Notes under the pieces: model-generated
Told to the model about the DNA's origin: nothing
What the model saw: only the letters and a program-made list of their open reading frames with translations
Database searches by the model: none
Part shown: piece by piece, positions 15,910 through 24,499 of the stretch
Layout of the letters: the number at the start of each line of letters is the position of its first letter
How positions within the stretch are numbered: position 1 is the first letter of the stretch
Source of the DNA: Acidobacteriota bacterium
GTDB taxonomy: Bacteria > Acidobacteriota > Terriglobia > 2-12-FULL-54-10
Reading direction: 5' to 3'
Length of the DNA stretch: 41,453 bases
Assembly: GCA_016191085.1 (NCBI GenBank)
Contig: JACPPJ010000076.1
Location: 1-41,453, forward strand
Position numbers and translations under genes: made by a program

Positions 15910-16376
15910 GCTGTCACCTCAACCGGCGTGTAGGCGCCTTGCCCGTGTGTTAGCCCGAGATACGCCAATCGCCGCGGATTTTCCGAGCGGTACTGGATGT
16001 GGATGCAATCATCTATTTCGGTGTTCGGCCGTTTGCCTCGTTCCAAGATGACTTTGTCGAATTCGAGTCCACTCTCATGGCAGAGCCAATCAAACACTTC
16101 CTCCAGCGGCAGACCGGGCACACGCACGTCGGCAGCGCACCGGTTCGGCGTGGCACGGTGATAACTGTCAGCAGTCCCGCCAACCAGGCGATTGAGTTCA
16201 TCCGAGCGGTAACCGCTGGTGATTGCGACTGGGCGGTTCACATGCGCACGCAACGGCTCGAGGATCCGCTCGCAAAACTCGCGCAGCACAGGAATAACTT
16301 CAGCGGGCGGCTCGTTCGGGATGCCGTGCGAGTTCCTTGTGAACTCGGAGAGTTCAAAGTGTTCGCTTAATTTCAT
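15906..16376 (-). CDS. Endolysin, M15-family D,D- or L,D-peptidase
   Basis: A 156-residue zinc peptidase of the M15 type that cuts peptidoglycan cross-bridges or stem peptides. Zinc-ligand motifs are visible: SYHRATPNRCAADV (His73 and Asp83 in SxHxxxxxxxAxD) and CIHIQ (His126). The substrate-side motif TSGYRS at residues 53-58 is typical. It has no signal peptide, so it needs a holin; candidates are small membrane proteins nearby. It lies 7 bases after the gpM-like gene and overlaps the next gene by four bases. Confidence 0.85.
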   Translation of the reverse strand: MKLSEHFELSEFTRNSHGIPNEPPAEVIPVLREFCERILEPLRAHVNRPVAITSGYRSDELNRLVGGTADSYHRATPNRCAADVRVPGLPLEEVFDWLCHESGLEFDKVILERGKRPNTEIDDCIHIQYRSENPRRLAYLGLTHGQGAYTPVEVTA

Positions 16377-16383
16377 GGGAAGA

Positions 16384-16785
16384 TCAGGCGAGTTCGACTA
16401 AGAAGATTTCTACGTCCGCACGTGCCAGAGTTACAGATTGCTCCCAAGTGCCTTCGAACCGGACGGTGTAGCGGCCTTGCATGGCTGTGCCAGTCGGGTC
16501 GTAGGAAAACTTCGGCACTGTCTCGTAAGGATCATAGAAGTAGAACGGTTCTTCCGGCCCACTCCGGGCGTCATAGAAATCCCGCAATTGCAGCAGAAGC
16601 GCGGGCGTTAACCGCTTCGCCAGCCGCCAGCGCTTACGGCTGGTTGCCACGAGCAAGCTGCGCTGGGATTCGCCATTGCGGTATTCGTTTTCCCGCAGAG
16701 CGTACTCGCGGGCATGAACGAACGCGCGGCAAAGGCTCTGCGGAAGCACCGTGAGCGGCGCCGCGTTCTGGACCGAACCGGGCAT
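16384..16785 (-). CDS. Phage minor tail protein, gpM-like
   Basis: A 133-residue protein without membrane segments. The pattern RWRLAKRLTPALLLQLRDFYDARSG, then FYFYDPYE and YTVRFEGTWEQSV matches small tail-tip proteins that follow the tape measure gene (lambda gpM or DUF2460-like). A related pattern recurs in the N-terminal domain of the hub protein. It lies between a 45-residue membrane protein and the endolysin. It probably joins the tail tube end to the hub. Confidence 0.65.
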   Translation of the reverse strand: MPGSVQNAAPLTVLPQSLCRAFVHAREYALRENEYRNGESQRSLLVATSRKRWRLAKRLTPALLLQLRDFYDARSGPEEPFYFYDPYETVPKFSYDPTGTAMQGRYTVRFEGTWEQSVTLARADVEIFLVELA

Positions 16786-16788
16786 TGG

Positions 16789-16926
16789 TTAATACGTAAC
16801 GGAGGCCGTCAGCACGCTGGCCGCGACCCAATAGAGGACGCGTCTCCAGTCACCCTGCACGGCGTAGAGGACTGCCATGGCTAGGTATTCTGCAATCAGC
16901 AAGGCGGCCAACAAACGAGGAGCCAT
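16789..16926 (-). CDS. 45-residue membrane protein downstream of tape measure
   Basis: A small frame with ATG 16926 and TAA 16789, beginning 3 bases after the tape measure stop and ending 3 bases before the next start. This tight fit supports it as a real gene. It encodes two hydrophobic segments, LLAALLIAEYLAMAVLYAV and VLYWVAASVLTASVTY, linked by the polar QGDWRR. It could be a small holin-like protein acting with the endolysin two genes downstream, but that is inference. Confidence 0.6.
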   Translation of the reverse strand: MAPRLLAALLIAEYLAMAVLYAVQGDWRRVLYWVAASVLTASVTY

Positions 16927-16929
16927 TGG

Positions 16930-19900
16930 TTAACTCGTGAGCGTTCCGGGGCTGAGTTGCAGGCTGGTCATTTCCCGACGGTTGGAGTTTGATTTAACCG
17001 CACTCATGGCGGCCGTCTGCACCGCGCGGGGGTTCTCCACAACAACACGCACCGTTTCCTTCTCGAAAAACTCTTTTGCGCCAGGCACGGTGATATTAAT
17101 GACTGTTGGCCCTGCGTTAGCGGCGCTTCCGGCACCGATCCGGTCCAAGCCGATGGTCGGAAGACCTCCTAACGCAGGTAGCAGACTCCCGTTCGGGAAT
17201 CCGGCCTGCTGGAACAGCGAGCCGCCCGATTCGAGTAACGATACAGGGCGCATTGCTGCGGGCATGCCCGCCGCTTTTTGCCCCGTGGTCATCGCATAGA
17301 GTTGGATGAGATCGCGAATCTGCGGACTCTGAATCGCCACATCCAGGTTGCCGCCGAAGACCTGCTTCGCTGTATCGACGATCTGCGTCAGGATATTCTT
17401 GTCGGGAATTTCCACGCCGTATGTTGCCCGAATTTTCTCGCGAGCTTTCTGCTGAGCGCTTTTGACGAAGAGGCGAACGATTCCGGCGACCGCGCCCACA
17501 CCAGCGCCGATTGCAGCACCCACAGGCCCGCCAAACCGAAACCCGATGAGCGCGCCTCCGGCAGTCGTTTCCATCAACCCGGTGAATCCTCCCCGCTGAA
17601 GGCCATTCATGGCGAGCATTGCGCCCCCGAGCAATGCGGCGTTCGATCTGGCAATCGCGCCCAAACGCTGCAGGTTCGTCGCGGCGGCCCATGTCGTAGC
17701 CATGCCGGGTCCGGTCTGGATGCTCCCGCCAATGCCCAGGAAGGATTTCAGACTAGGAAGAACCCCGACCACACCACCCAGGCCAGACGCCGAGCCTGCC
17801 GAGGTTCCGACGCCGCCCACCGGTCCTGCGAATCCTCCTGTTCCGCCCGGCCCTCCGGAAATGGAACTGGCTCCGAAGTTCGGGACGGCTCCTACACCGA
17901 AGACGCCGGTTAATCGCCCGAGCAACCCTCCACCACCTCCTGCTATCTGAACCCCACCTCCGGCTCCTGCAAAAGAAACGCGTGCTCCCGTGAAGAGTTG
18001 CAAGAGCATGGCTGCGACGCGAGAGGTTACGATGTCCTTAATCGCCGTCAGGACGGCTGTCTTCAGAGCATCTCCAATAGCCCCGAAGACCGACCGGGAC
18101 TTTGTAAGCAACGCATCAAACACTCCGCCGGCCTGCTGCTTCAGCGAATCGAAAATTTGCCGGTAATGATCGCGGGCGATCTGCACCTGGCGATTGGCAG
18201 CATTTTCGCGCGCCGCCTGTATCGCAGCGTTGTCCTGCTCTGTAATCGTGGCTTTTAGCTGGTCTCGCTGGTTTTGAAGCTCGGTGAGGCGACGATCGAT
18301 CTCATCCGCACGCAATCCCACCAATTCCATCGAGAGACGCGCAGCAGCCAATTCCCGGTCTGATTCGAGATCGAAGAGCTTGGTTTTGATGTCGTGGACA
18401 CGCTCGATGTACTGCACCTCAATTTCCGCTTTGCGTGCCTCGACGGCTACTTTCTGAGCGAGGGTCTGGGCGTCAGCTGCTTCGAGCTGGCGCAACTGCG
18501 CATCACGCGCAAAACCTGCCTGCTCTTCCTGGAACGCGATCAGCTTGTCGTAATTCTCACGCGCTTTGAGATCGAGGTCGGTTTCGAGCTGCAGCCGCTT
18601 TCGATACTCCTCCGACATTATCTGGATGCGCAGGTCGGCATCTTCCTTCATTCGTTTTCTCACGTCTTCGACACTTTCCTTCTGCATCGCGAGAATTTTG
18701 GCGTGCAACGCTTTCTCGATATTCAGTCGCGCCTCAGCGGTTAAGTGAAGGCGAGTCTCCACTCCCTTGTCGTCCACAAAAGTTGTCAGCTTCTCGATTT
18801 CCTTTCGGACTTCCAAGACCGCTTTCGCAGGGCCGACGGCCAGCGACTCTTCGACCGATAGCCGGAACTCCCGCGCCGAGCGCGTTGCGTCGTTGATGAA
18901 CTTTTGAATCTGTTCTGCGCGCTTCTCGTCCTCTTCGCTGACAATGCGGAGTTCGGGCCGCTTGAGGCCTTCCGGCACGAACTCCAAGCCTGCTCCGGGA
19001 ATTCTTCTGTTCTTGCCCGTAAGTGCGGACCGGATATCCTCTTCAGAAAACCCGGCGGCTTTCAGTTCCTCCAGTTTCTTCCCCTGCCGGAGCGCAGCGA
19101 AGATCGCCGCCTGCTTGTTCATTTCCGTGAGGGAATCATTCATTTCATCGATTTTCTTTTTCTCGTTCCAGAGCACCACACCAAACGTCGCCACGCCAGC
19201 CGCCGCCAGGGCCCAGGGATTCGCCATTAGCGCGACGTTCAGGCCGCTCAGAGCTAAGGTGACCGACTGAATGCTTCGCACCAGGGCCGGAATCTTCGTA
19301 ACGCTCCAGTAGGTCGCAACGATGATGCCGAGGTTCTTGAGCCATTCAGCGACATCCTGGATCTGCCGGACGAGTTTCGAAAAATCCACCTCTTTCACCC
19401 ACCGCACCATGTGATCGGTAACAGCGATTAGAGAAGGCAACAGCGCCTCAGCGATCTTGAACGACAATCCTTCTACGGCCGCGCGCAGCCGAACCAGGTT
19501 GCCCCCGAATTCCCGCGCAGCCCGGACCGTATCCCCACTGACAATCTCCCCAAGCGCAGCCGCCTCCTGCCGCATGGCGCGAAAGCCATCGCTGCCCTTG
19601 TTCAGCAATGTGATCATTTCTTTACCGGCGCCATGCATGCCGCTTCCCAGCAGGCTCATCGCCACAGCCGTTTTGGTCGCGCCATCCGGCATCTCATGGA
19701 ATCGATCGGCAATATCCTCCAGCACTGCCATAGCGGAGCGCAGCGTGCCGTCTTGGTTCTTCACTTCGATACCGAGCATGCGGAGGGCCTTCGACTGCTG
19801 GGTAGCTCCCTGCGCGGAGTTCAGCATATTGCGACTCAATTGGCCGACGACGTTGGTCAACTGGTGCAAATCGATGCCAGAAAGCTGGGCGGCGTGCCGC

Positions 19901-20217
19901 AGGCCCGAAAGCTCCTCCACGCTCAGACCGATTCGCTCGGCGGTCTTGCCCATCTCGCTTTGGGTTCGAATTGCGCCGAGCGTGAAATCTTTGAGAGCAG
20001 TGAGGGCTTTCTTCGCAGTGTCATAGATGGCGTTGCCGGCGACTACAGCTTTGGTCATGCTCAGGGTCAACCCGTCAATCCCCTGGGAAGCGCCTTTTGC
20101 CGAAGACAGAGCCGTCTTTTCCAATCCGGACAGGCTTTTGTTGACGCTCTTGATCGAAGCATTCGCTCCGTCAGCGTCCACCTGAATAACAAGTTCGAGC
20201 TTGTTGTCAGCAGCCAT
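16930..20217 (-). CDS. Tail tape measure protein
   Basis: A 1095-residue protein that sets tail length and passes into the host envelope. The N-terminal third is helical with the tape measure pattern (AERIGLSVEELSGLRHAAQLSG, SALLGSG-type repeats, ALLPSLIAVTDHMVRWV). A hydrophobic segment lies near residue 330 (LMANPWALAAAGVATFGVVLW). A long coiled coil spans about 430-720. A Gly-rich hinge (IAGGGGGLLGRLTG) follows near 765, then further hydrophobic segments (FRFGGPVGAAIGAGVGAVAG). At about 0.15 nm per residue it predicts a tail near 160 nm. The start at 20217 lies in a 0.5-kb region that also holds a plus-strand gene. Confidence 0.9.
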   Translation of the reverse strand: MAADNKLELVIQVDADGANASIKSVNKSLSGLEKTALSSAKGASQGIDGLTLSMTKAVVAGNAIYDTAKKALTALKDFTLGAIRTQSEMGKTAERIGLSVEELSGLRHAAQLSGIDLHQLTNVVGQLSRNMLNSAQGATQQSKALRMLGIEVKNQDGTLRSAMAVLEDIADRFHEMPDGATKTAVAMSLLGSGMHGAGKEMITLLNKGSDGFRAMRQEAAALGEIVSGDTVRAAREFGGNLVRLRAAVEGLSFKIAEALLPSLIAVTDHMVRWVKEVDFSKLVRQIQDVAEWLKNLGIIVATYWSVTKIPALVRSIQSVTLALSGLNVALMANPWALAAAGVATFGVVLWNEKKKIDEMNDSLTEMNKQAAIFAALRQGKKLEELKAAGFSEEDIRSALTGKNRRIPGAGLEFVPEGLKRPELRIVSEEDEKRAEQIQKFINDATRSAREFRLSVEESLAVGPAKAVLEVRKEIEKLTTFVDDKGVETRLHLTAEARLNIEKALHAKILAMQKESVEDVRKRMKEDADLRIQIMSEEYRKRLQLETDLDLKARENYDKLIAFQEEQAGFARDAQLRQLEAADAQTLAQKVAVEARKAEIEVQYIERVHDIKTKLFDLESDRELAAARLSMELVGLRADEIDRRLTELQNQRDQLKATITEQDNAAIQAARENAANRQVQIARDHYRQIFDSLKQQAGGVFDALLTKSRSVFGAIGDALKTAVLTAIKDIVTSRVAAMLLQLFTGARVSFAGAGGGVQIAGGGGGLLGRLTGVFGVGAVPNFGASSISGGPGGTGGFAGPVGGVGTSAGSASGLGGVVGVLPSLKSFLGIGGSIQTGPGMATTWAAATNLQRLGAIARSNAALLGGAMLAMNGLQRGGFTGLMETTAGGALIGFRFGGPVGAAIGAGVGAVAGIVRLFVKSAQQKAREKIRATYGVEIPDKNILTQIVDTAKQVFGGNLDVAIQSPQIRDLIQLYAMTTGQKAAGMPAAMRPVSLLESGGSLFQQAGFPNGSLLPALGGLPTIGLDRIGAGSAANAGPTVINITVPGAKEFFEKETVRVVVENPRAVQTAAMSAVKSNSNRREMTSLQLSPGTLTS

Positions 20218-20365
20218 TTTCGTAATGCTTGGTCTGTTCTAGCCGACTACCCATCCATTGAACGAATCCGCAAACGAGAGTGGGCAAGAGCAGTCCCCCG
20301 ATCCTCGTGAATCCGAACAGCTGTCGTCCGTAAATGTATTATGATTAAGAAAACGGAGGTCATTT

Positions 20366-20644
20366 ATGCCCCCAACCAAAAGTGAAAAGTCACCCAAGAG
20401 TCCCCATTCACATAGGTATACAATCGCCGACGACGAGGCCGTTGAAACCTTGATCAGCAAGCTCGAAACGAGCGGCGTAGGACAAGTGAGTCGGGAAAAG
20501 CTGCGGCAGGCCTTAGAAACCGCGATGTCGGAATATAGAGACGCCACGGAGAAAGAACGGAAAGCTTTTTTTCACGGCATGCTGACCGGTTATGGCGTCG
20601 CCCTGAAGCTTCGGATGGAAGCCACCAAAAAGCAGGCAGCCTGA
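20366..20644 (+). CDS. Small plus-strand gene inside the late operon (moron-like)
   Basis: A 92-residue charged helical protein (DDEAVETLISKLETSG, REKLRQALETAMSEYRD, MLTGYGVALKLRMEA) with no recognised domain. It runs against the late operon, between the YozE-like gene and the tape measure gene. GGAGG lies 6 bases before ATG, and TATTAT at 20337 could serve as a -10 box, though no good -35 is seen. Lone genes of opposite orientation inserted in phage late operons are often morons expressed in the lysogen. Function unknown. Confidence 0.65.
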   Translation: MPPTKSEKSPKSPHSHRYTIADDEAVETLISKLETSGVGQVSREKLRQALETAMSEYRDATEKERKAFFHGMLTGYGVALKLRMEATKKQAA

Positions 20645-20676
20645 GCAGTGGGCGAGCGAGTTAGTTGTAGTGCGCT

Positions 20677-20898
20677 TTACGGAACTCCGGCTATCGAGCG
20701 CCGCATATAGCTGCGCCACGAAGTACGCGCTGCGACGATAGCTCCATCGCAAGCGTTGCAGCGCCGCAGATAAGAAATCAGTTGCTCCAGCGTACTGACA
20801 GTAATCGGAAATGAGCGATCCCCTGCCGCATCCCGCGCTAGGTCGCCCGTGGGAGATTCCCTCCTTTTCTGCTTCATCAGCCACTGGTAATACGTCAC
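20677..20898 (-). CDS. YozE SAM-like domain protein
   Basis: A 73-residue protein. YYQWLMKQKRRESPTGDLARDAAGDRSFP closely follows the YozE SAM-like pattern (YxxWL, then D/S-x-x-GDLAxD and xxFP). The function of this fold is unknown; it is usually a lone small cytosolic protein. The GTG start overlaps the stop of the G-T chaperone frame as GTGA. In this position lambda has no gene, so it may be a tail-assembly accessory or a host-interaction protein. Confidence 0.65.
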   Translation of the reverse strand: MTYYQWLMKQKRRESPTGDLARDAAGDRSFPITVSTLEQLISYLRRCNACDGAIVAARTSWRSYMRRSIAGVP

Positions 20899-21835
20899 GA
20901 TTTGTTTCTGTGGTATTCCAGCCGGTCCTGTTCTTCTTCGATGACCATCATCCCAAAGAACTCATCCGCTGCGATTTCGTCGAAGGCAAGAGAAACGCCG
21001 AGCCGGAGGGCAGCCCGAAGATCAAGCGCCCGGCGGAGGAGTTGTCCCGGTTCGGAGTGCTGCGCGGCATCGAGCCGGTCGAGTGGGCAATGCTCACACC
21101 GACTCGCGTCATCCGGCGCGTCAGGACAAAGATTCTGATCGCACAGCTCGTCGCGCCGGAGCACCCAGTAGACAAGGAAGCGCAGCGAGGGGCGTTCCGG
21201 CCACTCCGCAACTAAAAATTTGCGGGCCGGTTCACCTCGAACCCGGCCTCGAGCGCGTCAATAGCTGCTTTGACTGCGACCGCCTGGTGAATTAATGGAA
21301 CGGCGCCGGAGTAGCCTTCACTCGCCTGACACAGTTTCTGGTACAGCATCCCCGCTGCCCCAAGGTTAACTGTCAGTTCTTGCTTGTTGTACGGCAGGTC
21401 CAGAATCCGAGCAAAATTGCGCCGGTATTCGATCACGTCCTTCGCGCTCGGCATGCGCAGCACATGCGCCGCGGTTCCACCCGGAACGCGGGTAAGCACG
21501 CGGAATGCGCCGCCCTCTTGGATGACGTCGTCCACATCCGCTTGGCTCAGTTGCTCCAGGATGCGAGTCGCCTCGAAACCATCCACCTCTGGTTCGTCGC
21601 CCACGCGAATCTTTGCAAACAGCGCGGCATCCGTTTCATTCGACTCAGGTATGATCGTCTCAGAAATTCCGCGGCCAAGTTGCTTGATGATGATCTTGCG
21701 CCGCCGCTGCCGCTCCGCCCACTCCTCGTCAGTCGGGAAACGAACCGTTACCGTCTTGGTTCCCTCCGATGACTGCAGTTTGATTTCCACTTGGCGGCTC
21801 GAATCGAAAATCATATTTTTCTGTTCTTGGCTCAT
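20895..21835 (-). CDS. Tail assembly chaperone G-T fusion made by -1 frameshift
   Basis: The reading frame that overlaps the end of the G gene (21215 to 20895) has no good start of its own, but continues in frame after a -1 slip at A AAT TTT before the G stop. The product is 207 residues of G followed by about 106 of T (LVAEWPERPSLRFLVYWVL, then GVSLAFDEIAADEFFGM). In lambda and related phages gpG and gpGT cover the tape measure protein and recruit tube subunits. Position between tube protein and tape measure genes, overlap geometry and heptamer all agree. The stop overlaps the YozE-like start. Confidence 0.82.
21212..21835 (-). CDS. Tail assembly chaperone G
   Basis: A 207-residue acidic helical protein with no catalytic motif (VTVRFPTDEEWAERQRRRKI, ILEQLSQADVDDVI, VLRMPSAKDVIEYRRNFARI). 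It is located between the tail tube gene and the tape measure gene, as for lambda gpG. I start at ATG 21835; an open frame to 21904 exists without a better ribosome site. It ends NRPANF then TAG, directly on the slippery heptamer, so most ribosomes would release G and a few make the G-T fusion. Confidence 0.8.
   Translation of the reverse strand: MSQEQKNMIFDSSRQVEIKLQSSEGTKTVTVRFPTDEEWAERQRRRKIIIKQLGRGISETIIPESNETDAALFAKIRVGDEPEVDGFEATRILEQLSQADVDDVIQEGGAFRVLTRVPGGTAAHVLRMPSAKDVIEYRRNFARILDLPYNKQELTVNLGAAGMLYQKLCQASEGYSGAVPLIHQAVAVKAAIDALEAGFEVNRPANF
21215..21221 (-). promoter_or_regulatory. Slippery site for -1 programmed ribosomal frameshift
   Basis: On the minus strand the codons are GCA AAT TTT TAG, so the heptamer A AAT TTT has the canonical X XXY YYZ form and abuts the G stop codon. 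After a -1 slip the next codons are TTA GTT GCG GAG, entering the open T frame. I did not identify a convincing downstream pseudoknot. Confidence 0.8.
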
Positions 21836-22000
21836 GCTTGTGCTCGTTTGAATCGTAATTGGTTGCCGGGCTGCGACCCTGTGCTGTCCCAAACAGGATG
21901 CCAACTGCGCCGTGTTCCGGATGGGCCGCGCCCGGCGAACCGCTCTGGCGATTCTCTGACCTCCTTTCGTTTGTTTTTGGAATAAAAAGGGAGCGGCGAG

Positions 22001-23035
22001 TTACTGGCAGATTCCGTCGGTGTTGCACTGCGCGACGGCAGATATGACACCGTTGGTACTGTCATATTGCGGTTGGCATTCCACAGCGACCGTTACCAGG
22101 CCGTCCGTGTCGCCCACTTCAGCCGCCGAAAAGCTCACCTTCTGGAACGTCACCGTGAGTTTATTGTTGGCATCGTACTGCAGCACGATCACCGCCGTGC
22201 CGGTCGTCTGATTTTTGAGGCTGGCCAGCTCCGTCGAGCCGCTACTAAACCGGGCAGTGAATTTCAGGCTCGCGACACGATTGCCGCATTCGAGACGTCC
22301 ACGGATCGCGCCTGAGGTCGCATCGCCCGCCGACTGAAAACCCGACCCAGGAAAGAAGCCGGCATCCAATCGAATATTGTTTTTCCAGCTGAACTCGAGC
22401 GAGACGATGTTCTTGTTGGTGACGTAGTCAACACCATTGATCGTGAGCGTGAGAGACGCCGAAGGCAGCAGTTTCTCGACCGTTGCCGCCGGCAACGTGA
22501 TTCCCGAAGGTTCGGTCAGCTTGCCGGAAGCGACGAACTCGATATTGATTTTGCTGTTCGCCCGGCCTGGTCCGCTGCCAACAGTGATGGTCCAGGACTC
22601 AACCGCACAGCCGACAGCCATCCGGTCAATCACCGGCGATCCGCCGGGCCGAATCTGCTCAATGAAACTGAAATACGGAAGCTCGATGCCGTCCGTGGCC
22701 GGGTTGAGCGGCGTACAGGTGTAGGTGAAGTTCGGATTCGTGCCACTCTTCACAACCTTGCCGAGACCAAAGGCCATTGCCCACGCAGCAATATCCGAGC
22801 TCAAGTACTTCTCAATGGTGCCGTTGATGTCCCATGACGTCTTGAAGACCTGAGTGGCAAACTCATGGCCTTTGCCCAGTTCCTCGGCGTCGTTCTCCGT
22901 ATTGAGCTTCGGATTGGCGAGAGCGGCGTTAAGCTTTTTCAACTGCCAGACGGCCGCAACAAGATTCGCCGTTGCAATGTCGGTTTGCTTGCCCTTGCCG
23001 AAACCGATTAACAGTTCGCGGATGTTAGCCGACAT
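22001..23035 (-). CDS. Major tail tube protein
   Basis: A 344-residue beta-rich protein (FKTSWDINGTIEKYLSSD, ESWTITVGSGPGRANSKI, NKNIVSLEFSWKNNIRLDAGF) of the size and type of gpV-like tube subunits, with an Ig-like C-terminal part. It lies between the tail-completion genes and the chaperones, where lambda has V. Two in-frame ATGs exist; 23035 stands 9 bases after AGGAGG, and 23041 only 3, so the former is preferred. The protein polymerises around the tape measure to form the tail. Confidence 0.78.
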   Translation of the reverse strand: MSANIRELLIGFGKGKQTDIATANLVAAVWQLKKLNAALANPKLNTENDAEELGKGHEFATQVFKTSWDINGTIEKYLSSDIAAWAMAFGLGKVVKSGTNPNFTYTCTPLNPATDGIELPYFSFIEQIRPGGSPVIDRMAVGCAVESWTITVGSGPGRANSKINIEFVASGKLTEPSGITLPAATVEKLLPSASLTLTINGVDYVTNKNIVSLEFSWKNNIRLDAGFFPGSGFQSAGDATSGAIRGRLECGNRVASLKFTARFSSGSTELASLKNQTTGTAVIVLQYDANNKLTVTFQKVSFSAAEVGDTDGLVTVAVECQPQYDSTNGVISAVAQCNTDGICQ

Positions 23036-23189
23036 TGTCATTCACCTCCTCGTTCGGAGCCGTGACGGGCGGCTTGCATTGCGCCCAGCCGGCGACCATC
23101 TTGGGGATCAGGATTTCCGGAGTAGCGTCTACTTGCTACGGCTCGCCACCGTCAGGGGGCATTATCCACACGCGGTCACAGTCGCTCAT
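23025..23189 (-). pseudogene. Small gene with in-frame amber codon
   Basis: A 54-codon frame that fits tightly between its neighbours: ATG 23189 follows the upstream TAA directly, GGAG is nearby, and the stop overlaps the tube gene start. It reads SDCDRVWIMPPDGGEP, then TAG at 23136-23138, then QVDATPEILIPKMVAGWAQCKPP. Sense on both sides suggests one protein of about 54 residues, with TAG arising from a single change (for example of GAG). It could be a dead gene, a sequencing error or a readthrough site. Other genes in this phage use TAG as a stop, so general recoding is unlikely. Confidence 0.5.
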
Positions 23190-23663
23190 TTAGTCGTCTC
23201 CTATTTCCGTGAAAGACACGGACACCTCGAAATAATCAATTCCTTCCTGATCCGTTTGCCGCGAGATGGAGGGCACGTCCATTGGATCGCAGGAGGGATG
23301 GACAGTGGCGTTGAGCATCGGTTGGCCGATGCTGGTGGGCACGCCCTTCGTAATCAGCCGGAATAAGCGGTAGTACGCAGTTGGTGGATCGCCTTCGAAA
23401 GTCTCTCGCGCGCGGAGATACAACGTGAATTGGTGTTTCCACGTTTCGCTGCCGCCGAAGCTGCCAGGCAAAGTGCCCTGCCATGCAACCATGATCGATG
23501 GCGACGCGGCCTGATAAATCGCAAGCGTCAGGCTGACTTTCTTCGGATACTGGTCGTGATAGGCGAAGATTCGTTCTGGGTCGCCACCCATCTCCTCCAC
23601 CAGTTCCGGAATGTCCCGCAGCAGGGCAACCAGCGAATCGGCGATGTCGGCTGGGTTGATCAT
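23190..23663 (-). CDS. Phage tail terminator/completion-type protein
   Basis: A 157-residue protein (DIADSLVALLRDIPELVEEMGGD, ETWKHQFTLYLRARE, EGIDYFEVSVSFTEIGDD) in the position of lambda gpU, just before the tube gene. The mixed alpha/beta layout ending in a strand-rich FEVSVSFTEI stretch is like tail terminators that cap the tube. ATG 23663 overlaps the upstream stop (ATGA), which favours it over the open frame to 23684. Family not certain. Confidence 0.6.
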   Translation of the reverse strand: MINPADIADSLVALLRDIPELVEEMGGDPERIFAYHDQYPKKVSLTLAIYQAASPSIMVAWQGTLPGSFGGSETWKHQFTLYLRARETFEGDPPTAYYRLFRLITKGVPTSIGQPMLNATVHPSCDPMDVPSISRQTDQEGIDYFEVSVSFTEIGDD

Positions 23664-24118
23664 ATCTGGCGGCCTCCAAGCCATCGCTCGACGAGCAACC
23701 TATCCTTGGCCTCAGAGAGAACACGCTGCGCCGCCTCCCGAACTGCAGCTTGGTTTTTCGGAGACAGCACCACCCACGGCTCGATCTTTTGGTTGGCCCA
23801 GCCCTTGATGCGTTCCTTGCGAGAGGTGAGGCTGGCCTTGGCAGTGTTTTCGGTCACCGTACGTACCATGAAGTTATCGAGCATCCTGCCCGTCAACCGC
23901 AGGTTGCGTCGATTCCCCTTTCCCATTCGGGTCTTATAGATCGCATACCGCTTGGTCAGGGGTTTGGCAGGGCTGTCGTTTGGCCCTTGTGCAGCTTCGA
24001 GACGGTTCTTGAGCGCGGCCACGCCGACCGTTCCGATCTTCACCATGTCTTGATGGCGGAAACTCAATTGGTTGAAGATCAGTTGCTTCTTCTGATAAAT
24101 GCGGACGCTCTGGCCCAT
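23660..24118 (-). CDS. Phage tail completion/neck protein, gpZ-like position
   Basis: A 152-residue basic protein with SPAKPLTKRYAIYKTRMGKG, NLRLTGRMLDNFMVRT and ERIKGWANQKIEPWVVLSP. The pattern KPL..Y...K...G......LTGRMLDNF is typical of phage virion morphogenesis or gp10-like neck proteins that connect head and tail. Its ATG overlaps the upstream stop (TAATG) and its own stop overlaps the next start. The order FII-like, Z-like, U-like, V-like matches lambda. Confidence 0.62.
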   Translation of the reverse strand: MGQSVRIYQKKQLIFNQLSFRHQDMVKIGTVGVAALKNRLEAAQGPNDSPAKPLTKRYAIYKTRMGKGNRRNLRLTGRMLDNFMVRTVTENTAKASLTSRKERIKGWANQKIEPWVVLSPKNQAAVREAAQRVLSEAKDRLLVERWLGGRQI

Positions 24119-24426
24119 TAGGTTTCTCGATGGAACCGGAGAAGCAGATGCAACCCGCCCTCGCCGTCATCTTCCTTTTTCACGATTTTGTAAATGGAGC
24201 CGTCCACCGTGATTTCATCGCCGGCTTCCGGCAGCGAAGGAAACGAAGATTGTTTGGCGAACAGCAGCTCATATACTCCCGGCGCGACCGCTTCCGGTTG
24301 CACCCCGGTTTGCAAGATCCCCCGAACGACGGAAGAGACTCCGGCCTGAGAGGTGTACGTGACGTCGCGGCCAAAAGCCCGCAGCGATGCATCGTTCATC
24401 CGGCTGATGGAATTCGTAAATGCCAC
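24118..24426 (-). CDS. Head-tail joining protein, gpFII-like
   Basis: A 102-residue protein (DASLRAFGRDVTYTSQ, GVYELLFAKQSSFPSLPEAGDEITVDGSIYKIVKKE). The layout of a short helix followed by a beta domain with a D-G-S-Y-K-I strand resembles the lambda gpFII/attachment family that finishes the head and receives the tail. It sits between the decoration protein and the gpZ-like gene. The length is close to that family's 110-120 residues. Confidence 0.65.
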   Translation of the reverse strand: MAFTNSISRMNDASLRAFGRDVTYTSQAGVSSVVRGILQTGVQPEAVAPGVYELLFAKQSSFPSLPEAGDEITVDGSIYKIVKKEDDGEGGLHLLLRFHRET

Positions 24427-24499
24427 TGGGGTAAAACCGGACGAGAGACTGCGGAGGACCGCTCGCCCTAATGGATGAGCGGCAGGAAAGTTGAAATCT

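Noticed and set aside
20948..21211. Alternative minus-strand frame of 87 codons below the G chaperone
   Set aside because: The overlapping frame reached by the -1 slip is protein-like and continuous with G; this one is its out-of-frame shadow.
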